A stretch of DNA of 49,711 nucleotides from an uncultured Selenomonadales bacterium (GTDB lineage: Bacteria > Bacillota > Negativicutes > Selenomonadales > Selenomonadaceae): NCBI GenBank assembly GCA_937910665.1, contig CALEPR010000109.1:1-49711 (forward strand). Reading direction: 5' to 3'. Below the pieces are notes generated by a model. It did not search any database, was not told the DNA's origin, and saw nothing but the letters and a program-made list of their open reading frames with translations. Below are positions 38,080-45,101 of the stretch, piece by piece. Every line of letters begins with the position of its first letter. The stretch's first letter is position 1. The position numbers and the translations under genes are program-made.

Positions 38080-38544
38080 TTACAAAATTTTTATCAAACC
38101 TGCCTGAACTGCTTGAAGTGCGGCGTACATTCTGACTGATTCTAAAAGTCTGTGCAGAGTGCTTTTGGAAATGCTGAGGTCTATGCAAGTTTTTCTATAA
38201 TCTTCATTGTGATAACGACGTTTTGCAACTTCACAGCGGCAATCCTGCTGACGCTCTGCCCACAAATATGTTTTATCAATTACTTCAATCCATTTTTCTG
38301 GACATTTTATAATTGTGTCGTCGTGAAGTCTGACAAATTTCAGCGGCGTTAAATTTCTCAAGGCTCTGGATGCTGTAGGGTCTGAAAAACTATTCGCATT
38401 TGCAACTGGAAAAAGTGATATGGAATTGTCCTTGCTTTCAAGATGTTTTTCGAGTATCGCGTCGCGTATTTGCTTTTCACGATAAAAAATAAAATCAACC
38501 TGCCGAAAATAATAATCTCGATTTTTACTTTGACGTTGCGCCAT
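38080..38544 (-). CDS. Putative late transcription regulator, ArpU/RinA-like (154 aa)
   Basis: Starts MAQRQSKNRDYYFRQVDFIFY at ATG 38544 behind AAAGGAG (an in-frame TTG eight codons upstream lacks a site). The C-terminal third, CEVAKRRYHNEDYRKTCIDLSISKSTLHRLLESV, is a sigma-like helix-turn-helix as in phage ArpU/RinA regulators. Located at the boundary between early genes and the packaging/structural genes, where such activators occur. Family assignment is by resemblance only. Confidence 0.55.
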   Translation of the reverse strand: MAQRQSKNRDYYFRQVDFIFYREKQIRDAILEKHLESKDNSISLFPVANANSFSDPTASRALRNLTPLKFVRLHDDTIIKCPEKWIEVIDKTYLWAERQQDCRCEVAKRRYHNEDYRKTCIDLSISKSTLHRLLESVRMYAALQAVQAGLIKIL

Positions 38545-38558
38545 ATTTCGCCGCTCCT

Positions 38559-38587
38559 TTGACAACAAAAAATTTTTTTGCTATATT
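38559..38587 (+). promoter_or_regulatory. Forward promoter divergent to the regulator gene
   Basis: TTGACA (38559-38564), 17-base spacer ending TGC, TATATT (38582-38587): consensus -35, good -10 with an extended TG. It overlaps the leader of the ArpU-like gene and points right, against all nearby genes. Confidence 0.75.
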
Positions 38588-38608
38588 GTGCGTAGATAAA
38601 ATTTCGTC

Positions 38609-38628
38609 GCCGAAGTGCGGCTTTTTTT
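38609..38628 (+). terminator. Short forward terminator
   Basis: GCCG-AAGTG-CGGC followed by seven T on the plus strand. The 4-bp stem is short. It would end a transcript of about 35 nt from the promoter at 38559-38587. Confidence 0.45.
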
Positions 38629-38651
38629 ATTTGTGGAGAATTTTTTTATGC

Positions 38652-39413
38652 TCAAATGTCATCAAAAAGTTTTGGTGTGTTTTGTAACTGCATAGCTTTT
38701 GCCACTCTGTCGCACGCTATGTCAAAATATTTTTTATCCAATTCAAAACCAATAAACTGCCGACCTGTATTTATCGCCGCAACTGCTGTACTTCCTGAAC
38801 CTATTGTCGCATCTAAAACTACTTCGCCTTCATTGCTGTATGTCTTTATCAAATACTCCAACAACGCTACCGGCTTTTGTGTGCTGTGTACAAGATTTCC
38901 CTTCGCTTCAGTAAAAACTGTTTTAAATTTTTGTACGTCGATTGGAAATCTGTCACCAGTTTCATTTTTTGTTCCAAAACAAATTCCAGCTTTATAGTTG
39001 TTTGAAAAGTGTATATGCTTGGTTGCGTCATAAGGTTTGCCGGGCGTGAATTGCGGATTGTACGTCGGCAGTTTGCGATAGAAAATTAAAATATCTTCGT
39101 GCGCACAGAGTGGCATCTTTTTTGCATTTAAAAAGCCGCAAGCTAAATTTTTCTGCCAGACCCATTTGTAGCGATAATATTTCAAGTTGCTGTTGGCAAG
39201 TTCGATTAAAAATTTACTTTTCGCAAACATCGCACACGCAGCATTTAATTTAGTCACGCGGTGAATTTCTGTCCAAAACTTTTCCAAGTCAATTTTCTTG
39301 TCCCAGTCACAATTTGTAATTCCAAAAGGCAAGTCGCATAAAATCATATCTACCGAATTATCCGCAAGTTTTTTCATTCCTTCGATACAATCACAATTAA
39401 AAATTTTGTTCAT
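38652..39413 (-). CDS. DNA methyltransferase (N6-adenine/N4-cytosine, beta class, 253 aa)
   Basis: Catalytic motif IV DLPFG is near residue 28, followed by KWVWQKN; near the C-terminus are STQKPVALLEYLIKTYS (motif X) and VLDATIGSGSTAVAA (motif I), with GFELD. The order IV...X...I is that of the beta class, such as phage Dam-like and CcrM-like enzymes. No nuclease partner, so it is an orphan protecting phage DNA or changing host expression. ATG 39413 is chosen; an upstream TTG would overlap thyX. Confidence 0.9.
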   Translation of the reverse strand: MNKIFNCDCIEGMKKLADNSVDMILCDLPFGITNCDWDKKIDLEKFWTEIHRVTKLNAACAMFAKSKFLIELANSNLKYYRYKWVWQKNLACGFLNAKKMPLCAHEDILIFYRKLPTYNPQFTPGKPYDATKHIHFSNNYKAGICFGTKNETGDRFPIDVQKFKTVFTEAKGNLVHSTQKPVALLEYLIKTYSNEGEVVLDATIGSGSTAVAAINTGRQFIGFELDKKYFDIACDRVAKAMQLQNTPKLFDDI

Positions 39414-39414
39414 T

Positions 39415-40011
39415 TCAAATATCTTCAACAATGACAGGCAATTTTTCTTTCAAGATTTCAAGAATCATATTCGCAACTTGACGCATTTGTGGATGAGCGG
39501 CTTTGTCTGTGCGAAGTTTTAAAATATGCCGAAGTTCACGCAAATTAGCCGTCATCACAATTTCAGTTTTTAAACTGTTCGGAAGAATGGCTCTTGCGTC
39601 TTCAGGTCTTGCTCCGCTTTGACGCATTTGCAAATATTTTTCTTCCGCTTGAATCACCGAATTTTCCCAAGTGCGATACAAAAAAGTTTGTTCTTGCCAA
39701 TTCGGCTTGATAAAAGTTAATTCCTTGTAGGCGTTATAGCGTGTTGATTCAATGCTGAAACTTGCAAGGCGGTGGCGTGTGAGTTCTGCCATTACTCCTC
39801 TGTCGCAAATAATTTTGAAAGTCACGCTGAAATGTTCAAGGACGCTTTCGTGTCCACGACTGATTAAATTGCGAACAAATTTTTCTGCGCTGTCGGCAGT
39901 GATATTTTTTTCAGACTGATAACAAGTTCTGCCGCAACGCTCGATAAATTTCATAACTTCTGCGCCGTCAAAATCGCGCATAAGTTCTACTGAAGTTTCA
40001 ATAATTTTCAT
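39415..40011 (-). CDS. thyX: Flavin-dependent thymidylate synthase ThyX (198 aa)
   Basis: The ThyX motif RHR-x2-S-x4-S-x-R is present as RHRLASFSIESTR (residues 79-91), with GHESVLEHFSVTF before it and a C-terminal LRELRHILKLRTDKAAHPQMR. It makes dTMP from dUMP using FAD and methylene-tetrahydrofolate. ATG 40011 follows GGAGAAATTGAA. It precedes the methyltransferase by 1 base: both supply or modify DNA during replication. Confidence 0.95.
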   Translation of the reverse strand: MKIIETSVELMRDFDGAEVMKFIERCGRTCYQSEKNITADSAEKFVRNLISRGHESVLEHFSVTFKIICDRGVMAELTRHRLASFSIESTRYNAYKELTFIKPNWQEQTFLYRTWENSVIQAEEKYLQMRQSGARPEDARAILPNSLKTEIVMTANLRELRHILKLRTDKAAHPQMRQVANMILEILKEKLPVIVEDI

Positions 40012-40035
40012 TTCAATTTCTCCTCACAAAAATTG

Positions 40036-40064
40036 TTGACAAACATTTTGCCTAAAGATACATT
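40036..40064 (+). promoter_or_regulatory. Promoter of the plus-strand gene at 40090
   Basis: TTGACA (40036-40041), 17-base spacer, TACATT (40059-40064), 25 bases before the ATG. Divergent from thyX. Confidence 0.82.
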
Positions 40065-40089
40065 TTTCTAAAAAAAGGAAGTGGTGACA

Positions 40090-40992
40090 ATGACACAAAC
40101 TGCAAAAATCAGCATTGCTTACACAGGCGCGGCGGTTGATGACGGAACAATGAGCGTAAACGACCTTGCTCCTGCGCTTTTAGCTTTGAGTAATTTGATT
40201 GGCAGTGCAAACAGAATTTTAAATCAAGATGATTCCACTATAGAAGTTCGCTTATCTGCCAATGTTCAGCACGGCTCTTTTGAAATGTCACTTGAACTTG
40301 TCCGCACTTTCTCTGAACAAATAAAATTATTTTTTACGGAACATTTTTCAATTAATGAAATTCTCTATGCACTCGGTTTAATCAGTAATGTTAGCAGTGT
40401 CAGCGGATTAAACTTACTTGAACTTTATCGCTGGATTAAAGGTCGTCGAATCCAAAAAGTTGAAACTGTCAGCAAAGACAATGTAAAAATCACAATAGCT
40501 GAAGATTCAAAAACAGTTTCTATCGCAACTTGGAAAATATTCAGTTCTCAAGAAACTCACAGACACATTGAAGGAATTATCCATCCACTTACTAAAGAAG
40601 GTGTTGAAAGTTTTGAAGTCCGCAATTCTGATAATCAGCAAACGATAGAAAAAATTTCTTGCGACGAAACAGAATATTTTTCATCGGCGAATTTTGCCGA
40701 ATCGCTCGAAGAAATAAAATCTTCACAAAAACTGATTTTAAAAATTGTCAGTGTGAACTTTGAACGCGGTTTAAAATGGCGTTTTGACGACGGCGAAAGT
40801 AAATTTTACGCTGAAATTAAGGACGAAAATTTTTTAAACGCCGTCGAAAACGGAAATATTTCATTCGCACAAGGTGACATCATCATTGCTGAAGTCGAAA
40901 CAATTCAGCAACACACTAACGGCGAACTGCGAAAAACTGGAAAAACAATCACAAAAGTTTTTAAAGTTGTCAAAAGGTCGGAACAACTTTAA
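40090..40992 (+). CDS. Unknown moron-like protein (300 aa)
   Basis: ATG 40090 lies behind AGGAAGTG (a GTG at 40081 overlaps that site). The protein is soluble: MTQTAKISIAYTGAAVDDGTMSVNDLAPALLALSNLIGSANRIL, a beta/helix N-terminal part; a helical middle with a mildly hydrophobic stretch (INEILYALGLISNVSSVSG); and a beta-rich C-terminal part (LKIVSVNFERGLKWRFDDGESKFYAEI). I recognise the general type from mobile elements but no function. Own promoter, opposite strand and 4-base convergent overlap with the clamp gene suggest an acquired accessory gene, possibly defensive. Confidence 0.85.
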   Translation: MTQTAKISIAYTGAAVDDGTMSVNDLAPALLALSNLIGSANRILNQDDSTIEVRLSANVQHGSFEMSLELVRTFSEQIKLFFTEHFSINEILYALGLISNVSSVSGLNLLELYRWIKGRRIQKVETVSKDNVKITIAEDSKTVSIATWKIFSSQETHRHIEGIIHPLTKEGVESFEVRNSDNQQTIEKISCDETEYFSSANFAESLEEIKSSQKLILKIVSVNFERGLKWRFDDGESKFYAEIKDENFLNAVENGNISFAQGDIIIAEVETIQQHTNGELRKTGKTITKVFKVVKRSEQL

Positions 40993-42083
40993 TTTCTCCT
41001 GACAGGTGTCACAATGTAGCGGAAATTATCAAGCTGAAAGTCGATTGGTTTCAGTTCTCCGCTCATTCCAATAGTCAAATTTTCAGCGTCGATAACTTTC
41101 AATGCGTCGGTTAAATAATTGTAGTTAAATGAAATATCCAAGTCGCCGCCTTTAACTTCCGCAGAAATTTTTTCTTCAGCTTTTCCGACATCTTGAGAAG
41201 TCGCAAAAATATTCAAGCCGTCGCTGTCGAAATGAAATCTTGCAATGTTGTACTCGGTTTCCTTCGCGATGACTGCAACACGCTCTAATGCCTGTAAAAA
41301 TTCCTGTGGCTTGAGTGTCGCAAAAATATTTGATTCTTCATTCAAAAGTCTTTCATAAGGTGGAAAGTCTCCTGAAATTAACCGCGCTGTCACGAGGTAA
41401 CTGTCAAAAGCAAAACTCGCCGTCTTTTTCGTGAAAGAAATTTTTACTTCGCCTGTGTCCAGCATTGAATAAATATTTTCCAAAGTCTTTGCCGGAACAA
41501 TATTTTTAATTTCGCCTTCGACTGGTTCAGGAAGTTTTTCATAAACGACTACCAATCTGTGTGTGTTGGTTGCGGCAAGTGTCAGGTTTTCGCCTTTCAA
41601 GTGGAACAGAACGCCTGTAAAAATTGGTCGCAAAGTTGTTTTATCATCTGCCGCCGCAAATGCACTTTGTTTTATCAGCTTTTTAAAATCTTTTTGCCGC
41701 AAAGTAAAAGTCTGCAAAATTTCTTCCTGATTAACTTTTGGAAAATCATTTGCGTTGAAAGTAAGCAGACTATATTTTGTTCCTGCGCTTTTAATTTCTG
41801 AATTGGTGTCGTCGGCGGTAATGGTCAAGGTGTCGCCTGTAAGTTTCTGAATAATTTCAAAAAGTTTCTTGCCAACAATCACAGTCTCGCCGCTTTCCTC
41901 GACATTCGCGGCAACTTTTGAAATAATTCCTAAGCTGTAGTCTGTCGCCTGAAGTTCCAGCGTTGAATTTTCTGCTTTAAGATAAACTCCTGCCAAAATT
42001 GGTGTCATAGTTTTCACCGCTACCGCTTTCAAAACATTTTTTAAAGTGTCGGCAAATTCTTTTCTCGACATCGTAATTTTCAT
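40989..42083 (-). CDS. dnaN: DNA polymerase III beta subunit (sliding clamp, 364 aa)
   Basis: MKITMSRKEFADTLKNVLKAV, TPILAGVYLKAENSTLELQATDYSLGI, LRPIFTGVLFHLKGENLTLAATNTHRLVV and the C-terminal YLTDALKVIDAENLTIGMSGELKPIDFQ...YIVTPVRRN are the three repeated clamp domains; the length equals cellular clamps. ATG 42083 overlaps the stop of the zinc-finger gene (ATGA). A phage-encoded clamp could recruit host polymerase III to phage DNA or replace the host one. Confidence 0.93.
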   Translation of the reverse strand: MKITMSRKEFADTLKNVLKAVAVKTMTPILAGVYLKAENSTLELQATDYSLGIISKVAANVEESGETVIVGKKLFEIIQKLTGDTLTITADDTNSEIKSAGTKYSLLTFNANDFPKVNQEEILQTFTLRQKDFKKLIKQSAFAAADDKTTLRPIFTGVLFHLKGENLTLAATNTHRLVVVYEKLPEPVEGEIKNIVPAKTLENIYSMLDTGEVKISFTKKTASFAFDSYLVTARLISGDFPPYERLLNEESNIFATLKPQEFLQALERVAVIAKETEYNIARFHFDSDGLNIFATSQDVGKAEEKISAEVKGGDLDISFNYNYLTDALKVIDAENLTIGMSGELKPIDFQLDNFRYIVTPVRRN

Positions 42084-42292
42084 TTCATTTTCTCCTTTTC
42101 TTCTCTGCAATTCGCGGAACAATATTCTTGCCAAGTAACTTTTTGCATAAATTTTTTACCGCAGACAGGACAAATTTTTTCTTGTAAGTCTTGTGTCACG
42201 CCGTGAAATGCAACTCGACAATTCGCGGAACAAAATTTTTTCTTGCGCCCGGAAAATTCCCTGCCGCATTGAACACAAACATTTTTTTTCAT
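42080..42292 (-). CDS. Double zinc-finger protein (70 aa)
   Basis: Two similar halves, each CxxCGxxF...FCSANC: CVQCGREFSGRKKKFCSANC and CPVCGKKFMQKVTWQEYCSANC. Each gives four Cys for one zinc. It resembles small treble-clef or DUF2116-like zinc ribbons of mobile elements. ATG 42292 follows TAGGAG. Translationally coupled to the clamp gene, so the two may be made together. Confidence 0.8.
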   Translation of the reverse strand: MKKNVCVQCGREFSGRKKKFCSANCRVAFHGVTQDLQEKICPVCGKKFMQKVTWQEYCSANCREEKEKMK

Positions 42293-42303
42293 TTTTAAAA
42301 CTC

Positions 42304-42579
42304 CTATAAGTGTTTAACTCTTTCTGATTCTTCTGAGCGTTTTGCGTCATTCCAACGGTCTAACGTGCCGACCAAGTACCCTGTTATTCTTCTGACACGC
42401 TCAAACTTTACGCCTTGCTTTGTGTAGGTCAACGCAACTCTGCCGTCTTCTTCCAAGCGTACTTCCAATTTTGTTATTGTGTCGTCTGGAAATTTCGACT
42501 TCGCAACATCGACATAATATTTCAGTTCACTTTCGGAAAAATCTGCGCCCGCTTGAACTTCTACGTTGTCAATCAACAT
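42304..42579 (-). CDS. Stand-alone glycyl-radical-like domain related to anaerobic ribonucleotide reductase (91 aa)
   Basis: The C-terminus FERVRRITGYLVGTLDRWND AKR closely follows the NrdD C-terminal glycyl-radical signature (R-(V/I)-x-G-Y-L, then W/F-N-x-x-K-R). The Gly in ITGYL would be the radical site. The first 60 residues (SELKYYVDVAKSKFPDDTITKLEVRLEEDGRVAL) are a small alpha-beta part not from the NrdD barrel. Similar short proteins exist in anaerobic Bacillota, usually annotated as NrdD fragments. ATG 42579 has AGGAG at 8 bases. Confidence 0.65.
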   Translation of the reverse strand: MLIDNVEVQAGADFSESELKYYVDVAKSKFPDDTITKLEVRLEEDGRVALTYTKQGVKFERVRRITGYLVGTLDRWNDAKRSEESERVKHL

Positions 42580-42584
42580 TTCAA

Positions 42585-43070
42585 TCACTCCTCAAAGTAA
42601 CCGCGCTTTTCATTTTTTTCATTAACCTTTGCAAAAATTTCACTGCGCTTTTCTTCGTCATAGCCGAGTGTTTCAAGCCAAGAAATACAAACCGCGATAA
42701 CGTCTGCAAGTTCTTCTGCTGTCATATTTTTAGCATTTGCTGACGATTTATAATTTTCACCATATTCAACACAAAATTGGTTAAAAATCTGAACATTATC
42801 CGTAGCTTCAAAAATTTCTTCCTGCAGTTTCAAATACCAATCGCGCGGCGAATAATCTTTCGCAAGTTTGCCGTTTCTGTCACGAACCACAGGACGCGGC
42901 AAAATGTTTTTGTTTTCAAGTTCGGGGATGATTTCAATTTTTACTTTTTTATTGCCAAATTCACGGACATCTGCGCCGTAAGGAACAATAATAGCGTTTG
43001 AATAAAGCACAGATGAATTGAAATCTTCAAACTTGTAATCGTTCGGGTTGATTGTGATTTTTTCTGTCAT
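42585..43070 (-). CDS. MazG-like nucleotide pyrophosphohydrolase (161 aa)
   Basis: The C-terminal half has the MazG pattern: LKLQEEIFEATD (E-E-x-x-E), then AEELADVIAVCISWLETLG (E-E-L-A-D-V) and EIFAKVNEKNEKRGYFE, the usual end. The acidic residues bind magnesium and hydrolyse NTP or (p)ppGpp-like substrates. The N-terminal 75 residues are an extra beta-rich part. ATG 43070 behind AAAGGTGAG. It sits with nucleotide and replication genes. Confidence 0.72.
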   Translation of the reverse strand: MTEKITINPNDYKFEDFNSSVLYSNAIIVPYGADVREFGNKKVKIEIIPELENKNILPRPVVRDRNGKLAKDYSPRDWYLKLQEEIFEATDNVQIFNQFCVEYGENYKSSANAKNMTAEELADVIAVCISWLETLGYDEEKRSEIFAKVNEKNEKRGYFEE

Positions 43071-43071
43071 T

Positions 43072-43200
43072 TTAAATCTCACCTTTCAAAAGTTTGTCAT
43101 AGTCATAAAACTTGTAGATTGGCACTTTCAGCCTGAAATATTTTCTTACGCCTGAGCCGTGTATCCAAAACTTACCGTGCCTGTCACGAAAGATTTTCAT
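43072..43200 (-). CDS. Small basic hypothetical protein (42 aa)
   Basis: MKIFRDRHGKFWIHGSGVRKYFRLKVP...: a basic, aromatic-rich short protein, pI high, no membrane segment. It overlaps the YopX-like gene by 17 bases and ends 1 base before the next start region, so it fits the tight operon. No family recognised. Confidence 0.5.
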   Translation of the reverse strand: MKIFRDRHGKFWIHGSGVRKYFRLKVPIYKFYDYDKLLKGEI

Positions 43201-43558
43201 TTTTTCCGCGCCCTTTCAATCTAAACTTTTCCTTACCGTACAGCCATTCATACACGCCGCCACAATCCATTTCAGCTTTCGGCAAAAGCACCGCTGTCCA
43301 TTCGTGTCCAGCACTGTCAATCAATTCATCACCCTCATAAATTTCATTGTCGTCCGAATCATAGCCGACAAACTGAACGACGCTGTCAGGGTCAACGCCA
43401 TAATGATTCGACATTCCGTTTTTGTCTTTATGTTCGCCAATTACGGCGCAGGAATTATCTTCGTTCGTCCAAACATTGCCATAAACAAATTTCTTTTCAG
43501 TAATAGGCTTGCCAGTAAAATCCGCAATAGCCAAGCCACGAAATTTAATTTTTTTCAT
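43184..43558 (-). CDS. YopX-like protein (124 aa)
   Basis: MKKIKFRGLAI..., KFVYGNVWTN, VDPDSVVQFVGYDSDDNEIYEGDELID match the YopX family: 'IKFR', 'xYG', 'V-x-P-x-T/S-V-x-Q-(F/Y)-(T/V)-G-x-x-D...IYEGD'. The function of YopX proteins is not settled; they occur widely in phages of Bacillota. Overlaps its upstream and downstream neighbours slightly. Confidence 0.82.
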   Translation of the reverse strand: MKKIKFRGLAIADFTGKPITEKKFVYGNVWTNEDNSCAVIGEHKDKNGMSNHYGVDPDSVVQFVGYDSDDNEIYEGDELIDSAGHEWTAVLLPKAEMDCGGVYEWLYGKEKFRLKGRGKNENLS

Positions 43559-43704
43559 TTTTTCACCTTCCAGCGCGGTTTAAGTTCCTGTTCAAGCATT
43601 GCGTCAAAAGCCGCTCTCCTGTCGCTCCACGACTTCAAAAACATCAGCGTCAGACTTTTAATCAAATACGGCGCACGACTTTGTGGAAATTTAGTAATCA
43701 TCAT
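43555..43704 (-). CDS. Small hypothetical protein (49 aa)
   Basis: MMITKFPQSRAPYLIKSLTLMFLKSW..., ends KPRWKVKK; AGGAG about 9 bases before ATG 43704. Basic, helical. It overlaps the YopX-like start by 4 bases, which supports real translation. Divergent from the plus-strand gene at 43756. Confidence 0.5.
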   Translation of the reverse strand: MMITKFPQSRAPYLIKSLTLMFLKSWSDRRAAFDAMLEQELKPRWKVKK

Positions 43705-43724
43705 TTTTTATCACGCTCCTTTTG

Positions 43725-43733
43725 TGCTATAAT
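43725..43733 (+). promoter_or_regulatory. Extended -10 promoter of the plus-strand gene at 43756
   Basis: TG-C-TATAAT (43725-43733) with no clear -35, 22 bases before the ATG. The same extended form TGCTATAAT precedes the plus-strand gene at 45367. Confidence 0.7.
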
Positions 43734-43755
43734 CTCCGTGAAAGGAGAGTTCGTT

Positions 43756-44340
43756 ATGGAAAATAAACTCGGTGATATTTTGTATCGAAATTTAAAACTT
43801 TTTGAAACTGAAAATCTCTATGTCGAAGATATAATTGTCAAAAATCAAGTTGAAGGCGACATCGCTGAAGAAATTATTTTTTCGCTTTATCAGCGCGGTT
43901 ACGTCAAAAATGTTGACGACAAAACTTATAATAAACCGTCTGATATTGGACTTGGTGAATTGTTCCGCTTGACTGTTGCCGGAATGGATTATCTCGACTT
44001 CGCAAAAAAAGAAATTTCGATAACTCAATCTCAAAATCTTTCAATTCAAGTCGGCAATGTCGGCGACAACGCTGTTATCGGCAGTAATCTCCAAAATATC
44101 TCTGTATCTTCAGGAACAACTTTTGAAGAAGTTGACCACTACATCAACAATTTGCAAAGTGTCACTGCCGCTGAAAAAATCCAACTTCGACAATTAGCAA
44201 ACACCGTTAAAGACATCATCGAAAATAACAAACCTGTTTCTAGAGGAATGTTATCAAAATTTTCAAGTTTGCTCCGCAACCACAGCGCGGCTATCGCTAC
44301 TATTTTTCAGCCCTTCATCTACCGACTTTTCGACAGTTAA
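43756..44340 (+). CDS. Winged-helix-like protein with RHIM-like amyloid motif (194 aa)
   Basis: ATG 43756 behind AAAGGAG. The N-terminal 85 residues look like a winged helix (NLYVEDIIVKNQVEGDIAEEIIFSLYQRGYV...LFRLTVAGMDYLDFA). Then comes LSIQVGNVGDNAVIGSNLQN, with the tetrad I-Q-V-G seen in RHIM-type amyloid cores, followed by Ser/Thr/Asn and two helices, the last mildly hydrophobic (AAIATIFQPFIYRLF). This plan, DNA-binding or recognition part plus assembly motif plus helix, resembles small stress or abortive-infection proteins. Function unproven. Confidence 0.8.
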   Translation: MENKLGDILYRNLKLFETENLYVEDIIVKNQVEGDIAEEIIFSLYQRGYVKNVDDKTYNKPSDIGLGELFRLTVAGMDYLDFAKKEISITQSQNLSIQVGNVGDNAVIGSNLQNISVSSGTTFEEVDHYINNLQSVTAAEKIQLRQLANTVKDIIENNKPVSRGMLSKFSSLLRNHSAAIATIFQPFIYRLFDS

Positions 44341-44511
44341 AAGGTCTTGCAATGCTTCCAACAAATTTTGATTTTCCTTTATCAAAACGCCGATTATTTT
44401 TCTTTCAGGAGTTTCCTCACAAAGTAACTCAGCAAGTTTCCTTTTAAGTCTGTCGTTTTCAAGTGAAAGTTCAGCATTTTCACTGTACAAATGTTTAAGT
44501 TCTTCGTTCAA
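44263..44511 (-). CDS. Leucine-zipper-like small protein (82 aa)
   Basis: NEELKHLYSENAELSLENDRLKRKLAELL is a heptad-type coiled coil; a second one follows in VLIKENQNLLEALQDLLTVEK. Start probably TTG 44511 (GGAG 10 bases before); GTG 44520 is too near the site. Its 3' 78 bases overlap the convergent plus-strand gene, so the last about 25 residues may be poorly constrained. Unknown role. Confidence 0.55.
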   Translation of the reverse strand: MNEELKHLYSENAELSLENDRLKRKLAELLCEETPERKIIGVLIKENQNLLEALQDLLTVEKSVDEGLKNSSDSRAVVAEQT

Positions 44512-44512
44512 C

Positions 44513-44833
44513 TTAATCACGCTCCAAGTACTGAATTTTTATTTCATCACCGACTTGTAAATATTTGGTAAGCTGTGGATTTAACGCTTTAATTTCATCG
44601 ACGTACTCCAAAATGTAAGGTTTTCGATAATCTAACTGCTGATAGGTGTAGCAAATATCTATCAAGGTGTCGCCGTCCTTCACGACGTACATTGTGCTGA
44701 CTGTGTGCGTTTTCGGCGTTAATGATTCTTCAATGTTAATTCCAAGTCCGATACCTGCGATTAAAAACACCAAGAACAACAGCGCGAACTTCAGCCAAAA
44801 TTCTTTTACAAATTCTTTGAACTCCTCAAACAT
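44513..44833 (-). CDS. Membrane-anchored LysM protein (106 aa)
   Basis: One transmembrane helix, about residues 16-34 (ALLFLVFLIAGIGLGI), then a LysM domain from about residue 51: YVVKDGDTLIDICYTYQQ...EIKALNPQLTKYLQVGDEIKIQ. LysM binds N-acetylglucosamine in peptidoglycan. Short anchored LysM proteins of phages may act in lysis timing or wall attachment. ATG 44833 has GGAGGTG at 6 bases. Confidence 0.8.
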   Translation of the reverse strand: MFEEFKEFVKEFWLKFALLFLVFLIAGIGLGINIEESLTPKTHTVSTMYVVKDGDTLIDICYTYQQLDYRKPYILEYVDEIKALNPQLTKYLQVGDEIKIQYLERD

Positions 44834-45101
44834 TGTTTACACCTCCGCAATTTTCATTTTTCATCTGTTCCAAGACTGACAAATATTTTTCCTTGCGCTC
44901 GTCGCGAATATACCAATTCACAAACTCACGACAAAATTTTTTGTAAGATTCTGTGTCTGTCTCGGAAAGTTTATTTCTTTTACAAAAACTCTGAAATTCT
45001 ACCGTGACTTCAAGTCGCAAATCTTCATAGTCGTCAATGATTTTTACGACTTCGGCGAGTGAAATTTTGTCCAGCCGCTTAAGCTCAGAAATTTTTATCA
45101 T
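44826..45101 (-). CDS. Hypothetical helical protein (91 aa)
   Basis: ATG 45101 behind GGAGGGTGAC; a longer frame upstream lacks a site. Sequence MIKISELKRLDKISLAEVVKIIDDYEDLRL..., YKKFCREFVNWYIRDERKEKYLSVLEQ is helical and charged. Overlaps both neighbours (17 and 8 bases). Not recognised. Confidence 0.6.
   Translation of the reverse strand: MIKISELKRLDKISLAEVVKIIDDYEDLRLEVTVEFQSFCKRNKLSETDTESYKKFCREFVNWYIRDERKEKYLSVLEQMKNENCGGVNNV

Noticed and set aside
38656..38997. 113-codon plus-strand frame
   Set aside because: Antisense to the methyltransferase coding end, with no good ribosome site for its own ATG; Cys/Phe/Ser-rich shadow composition.
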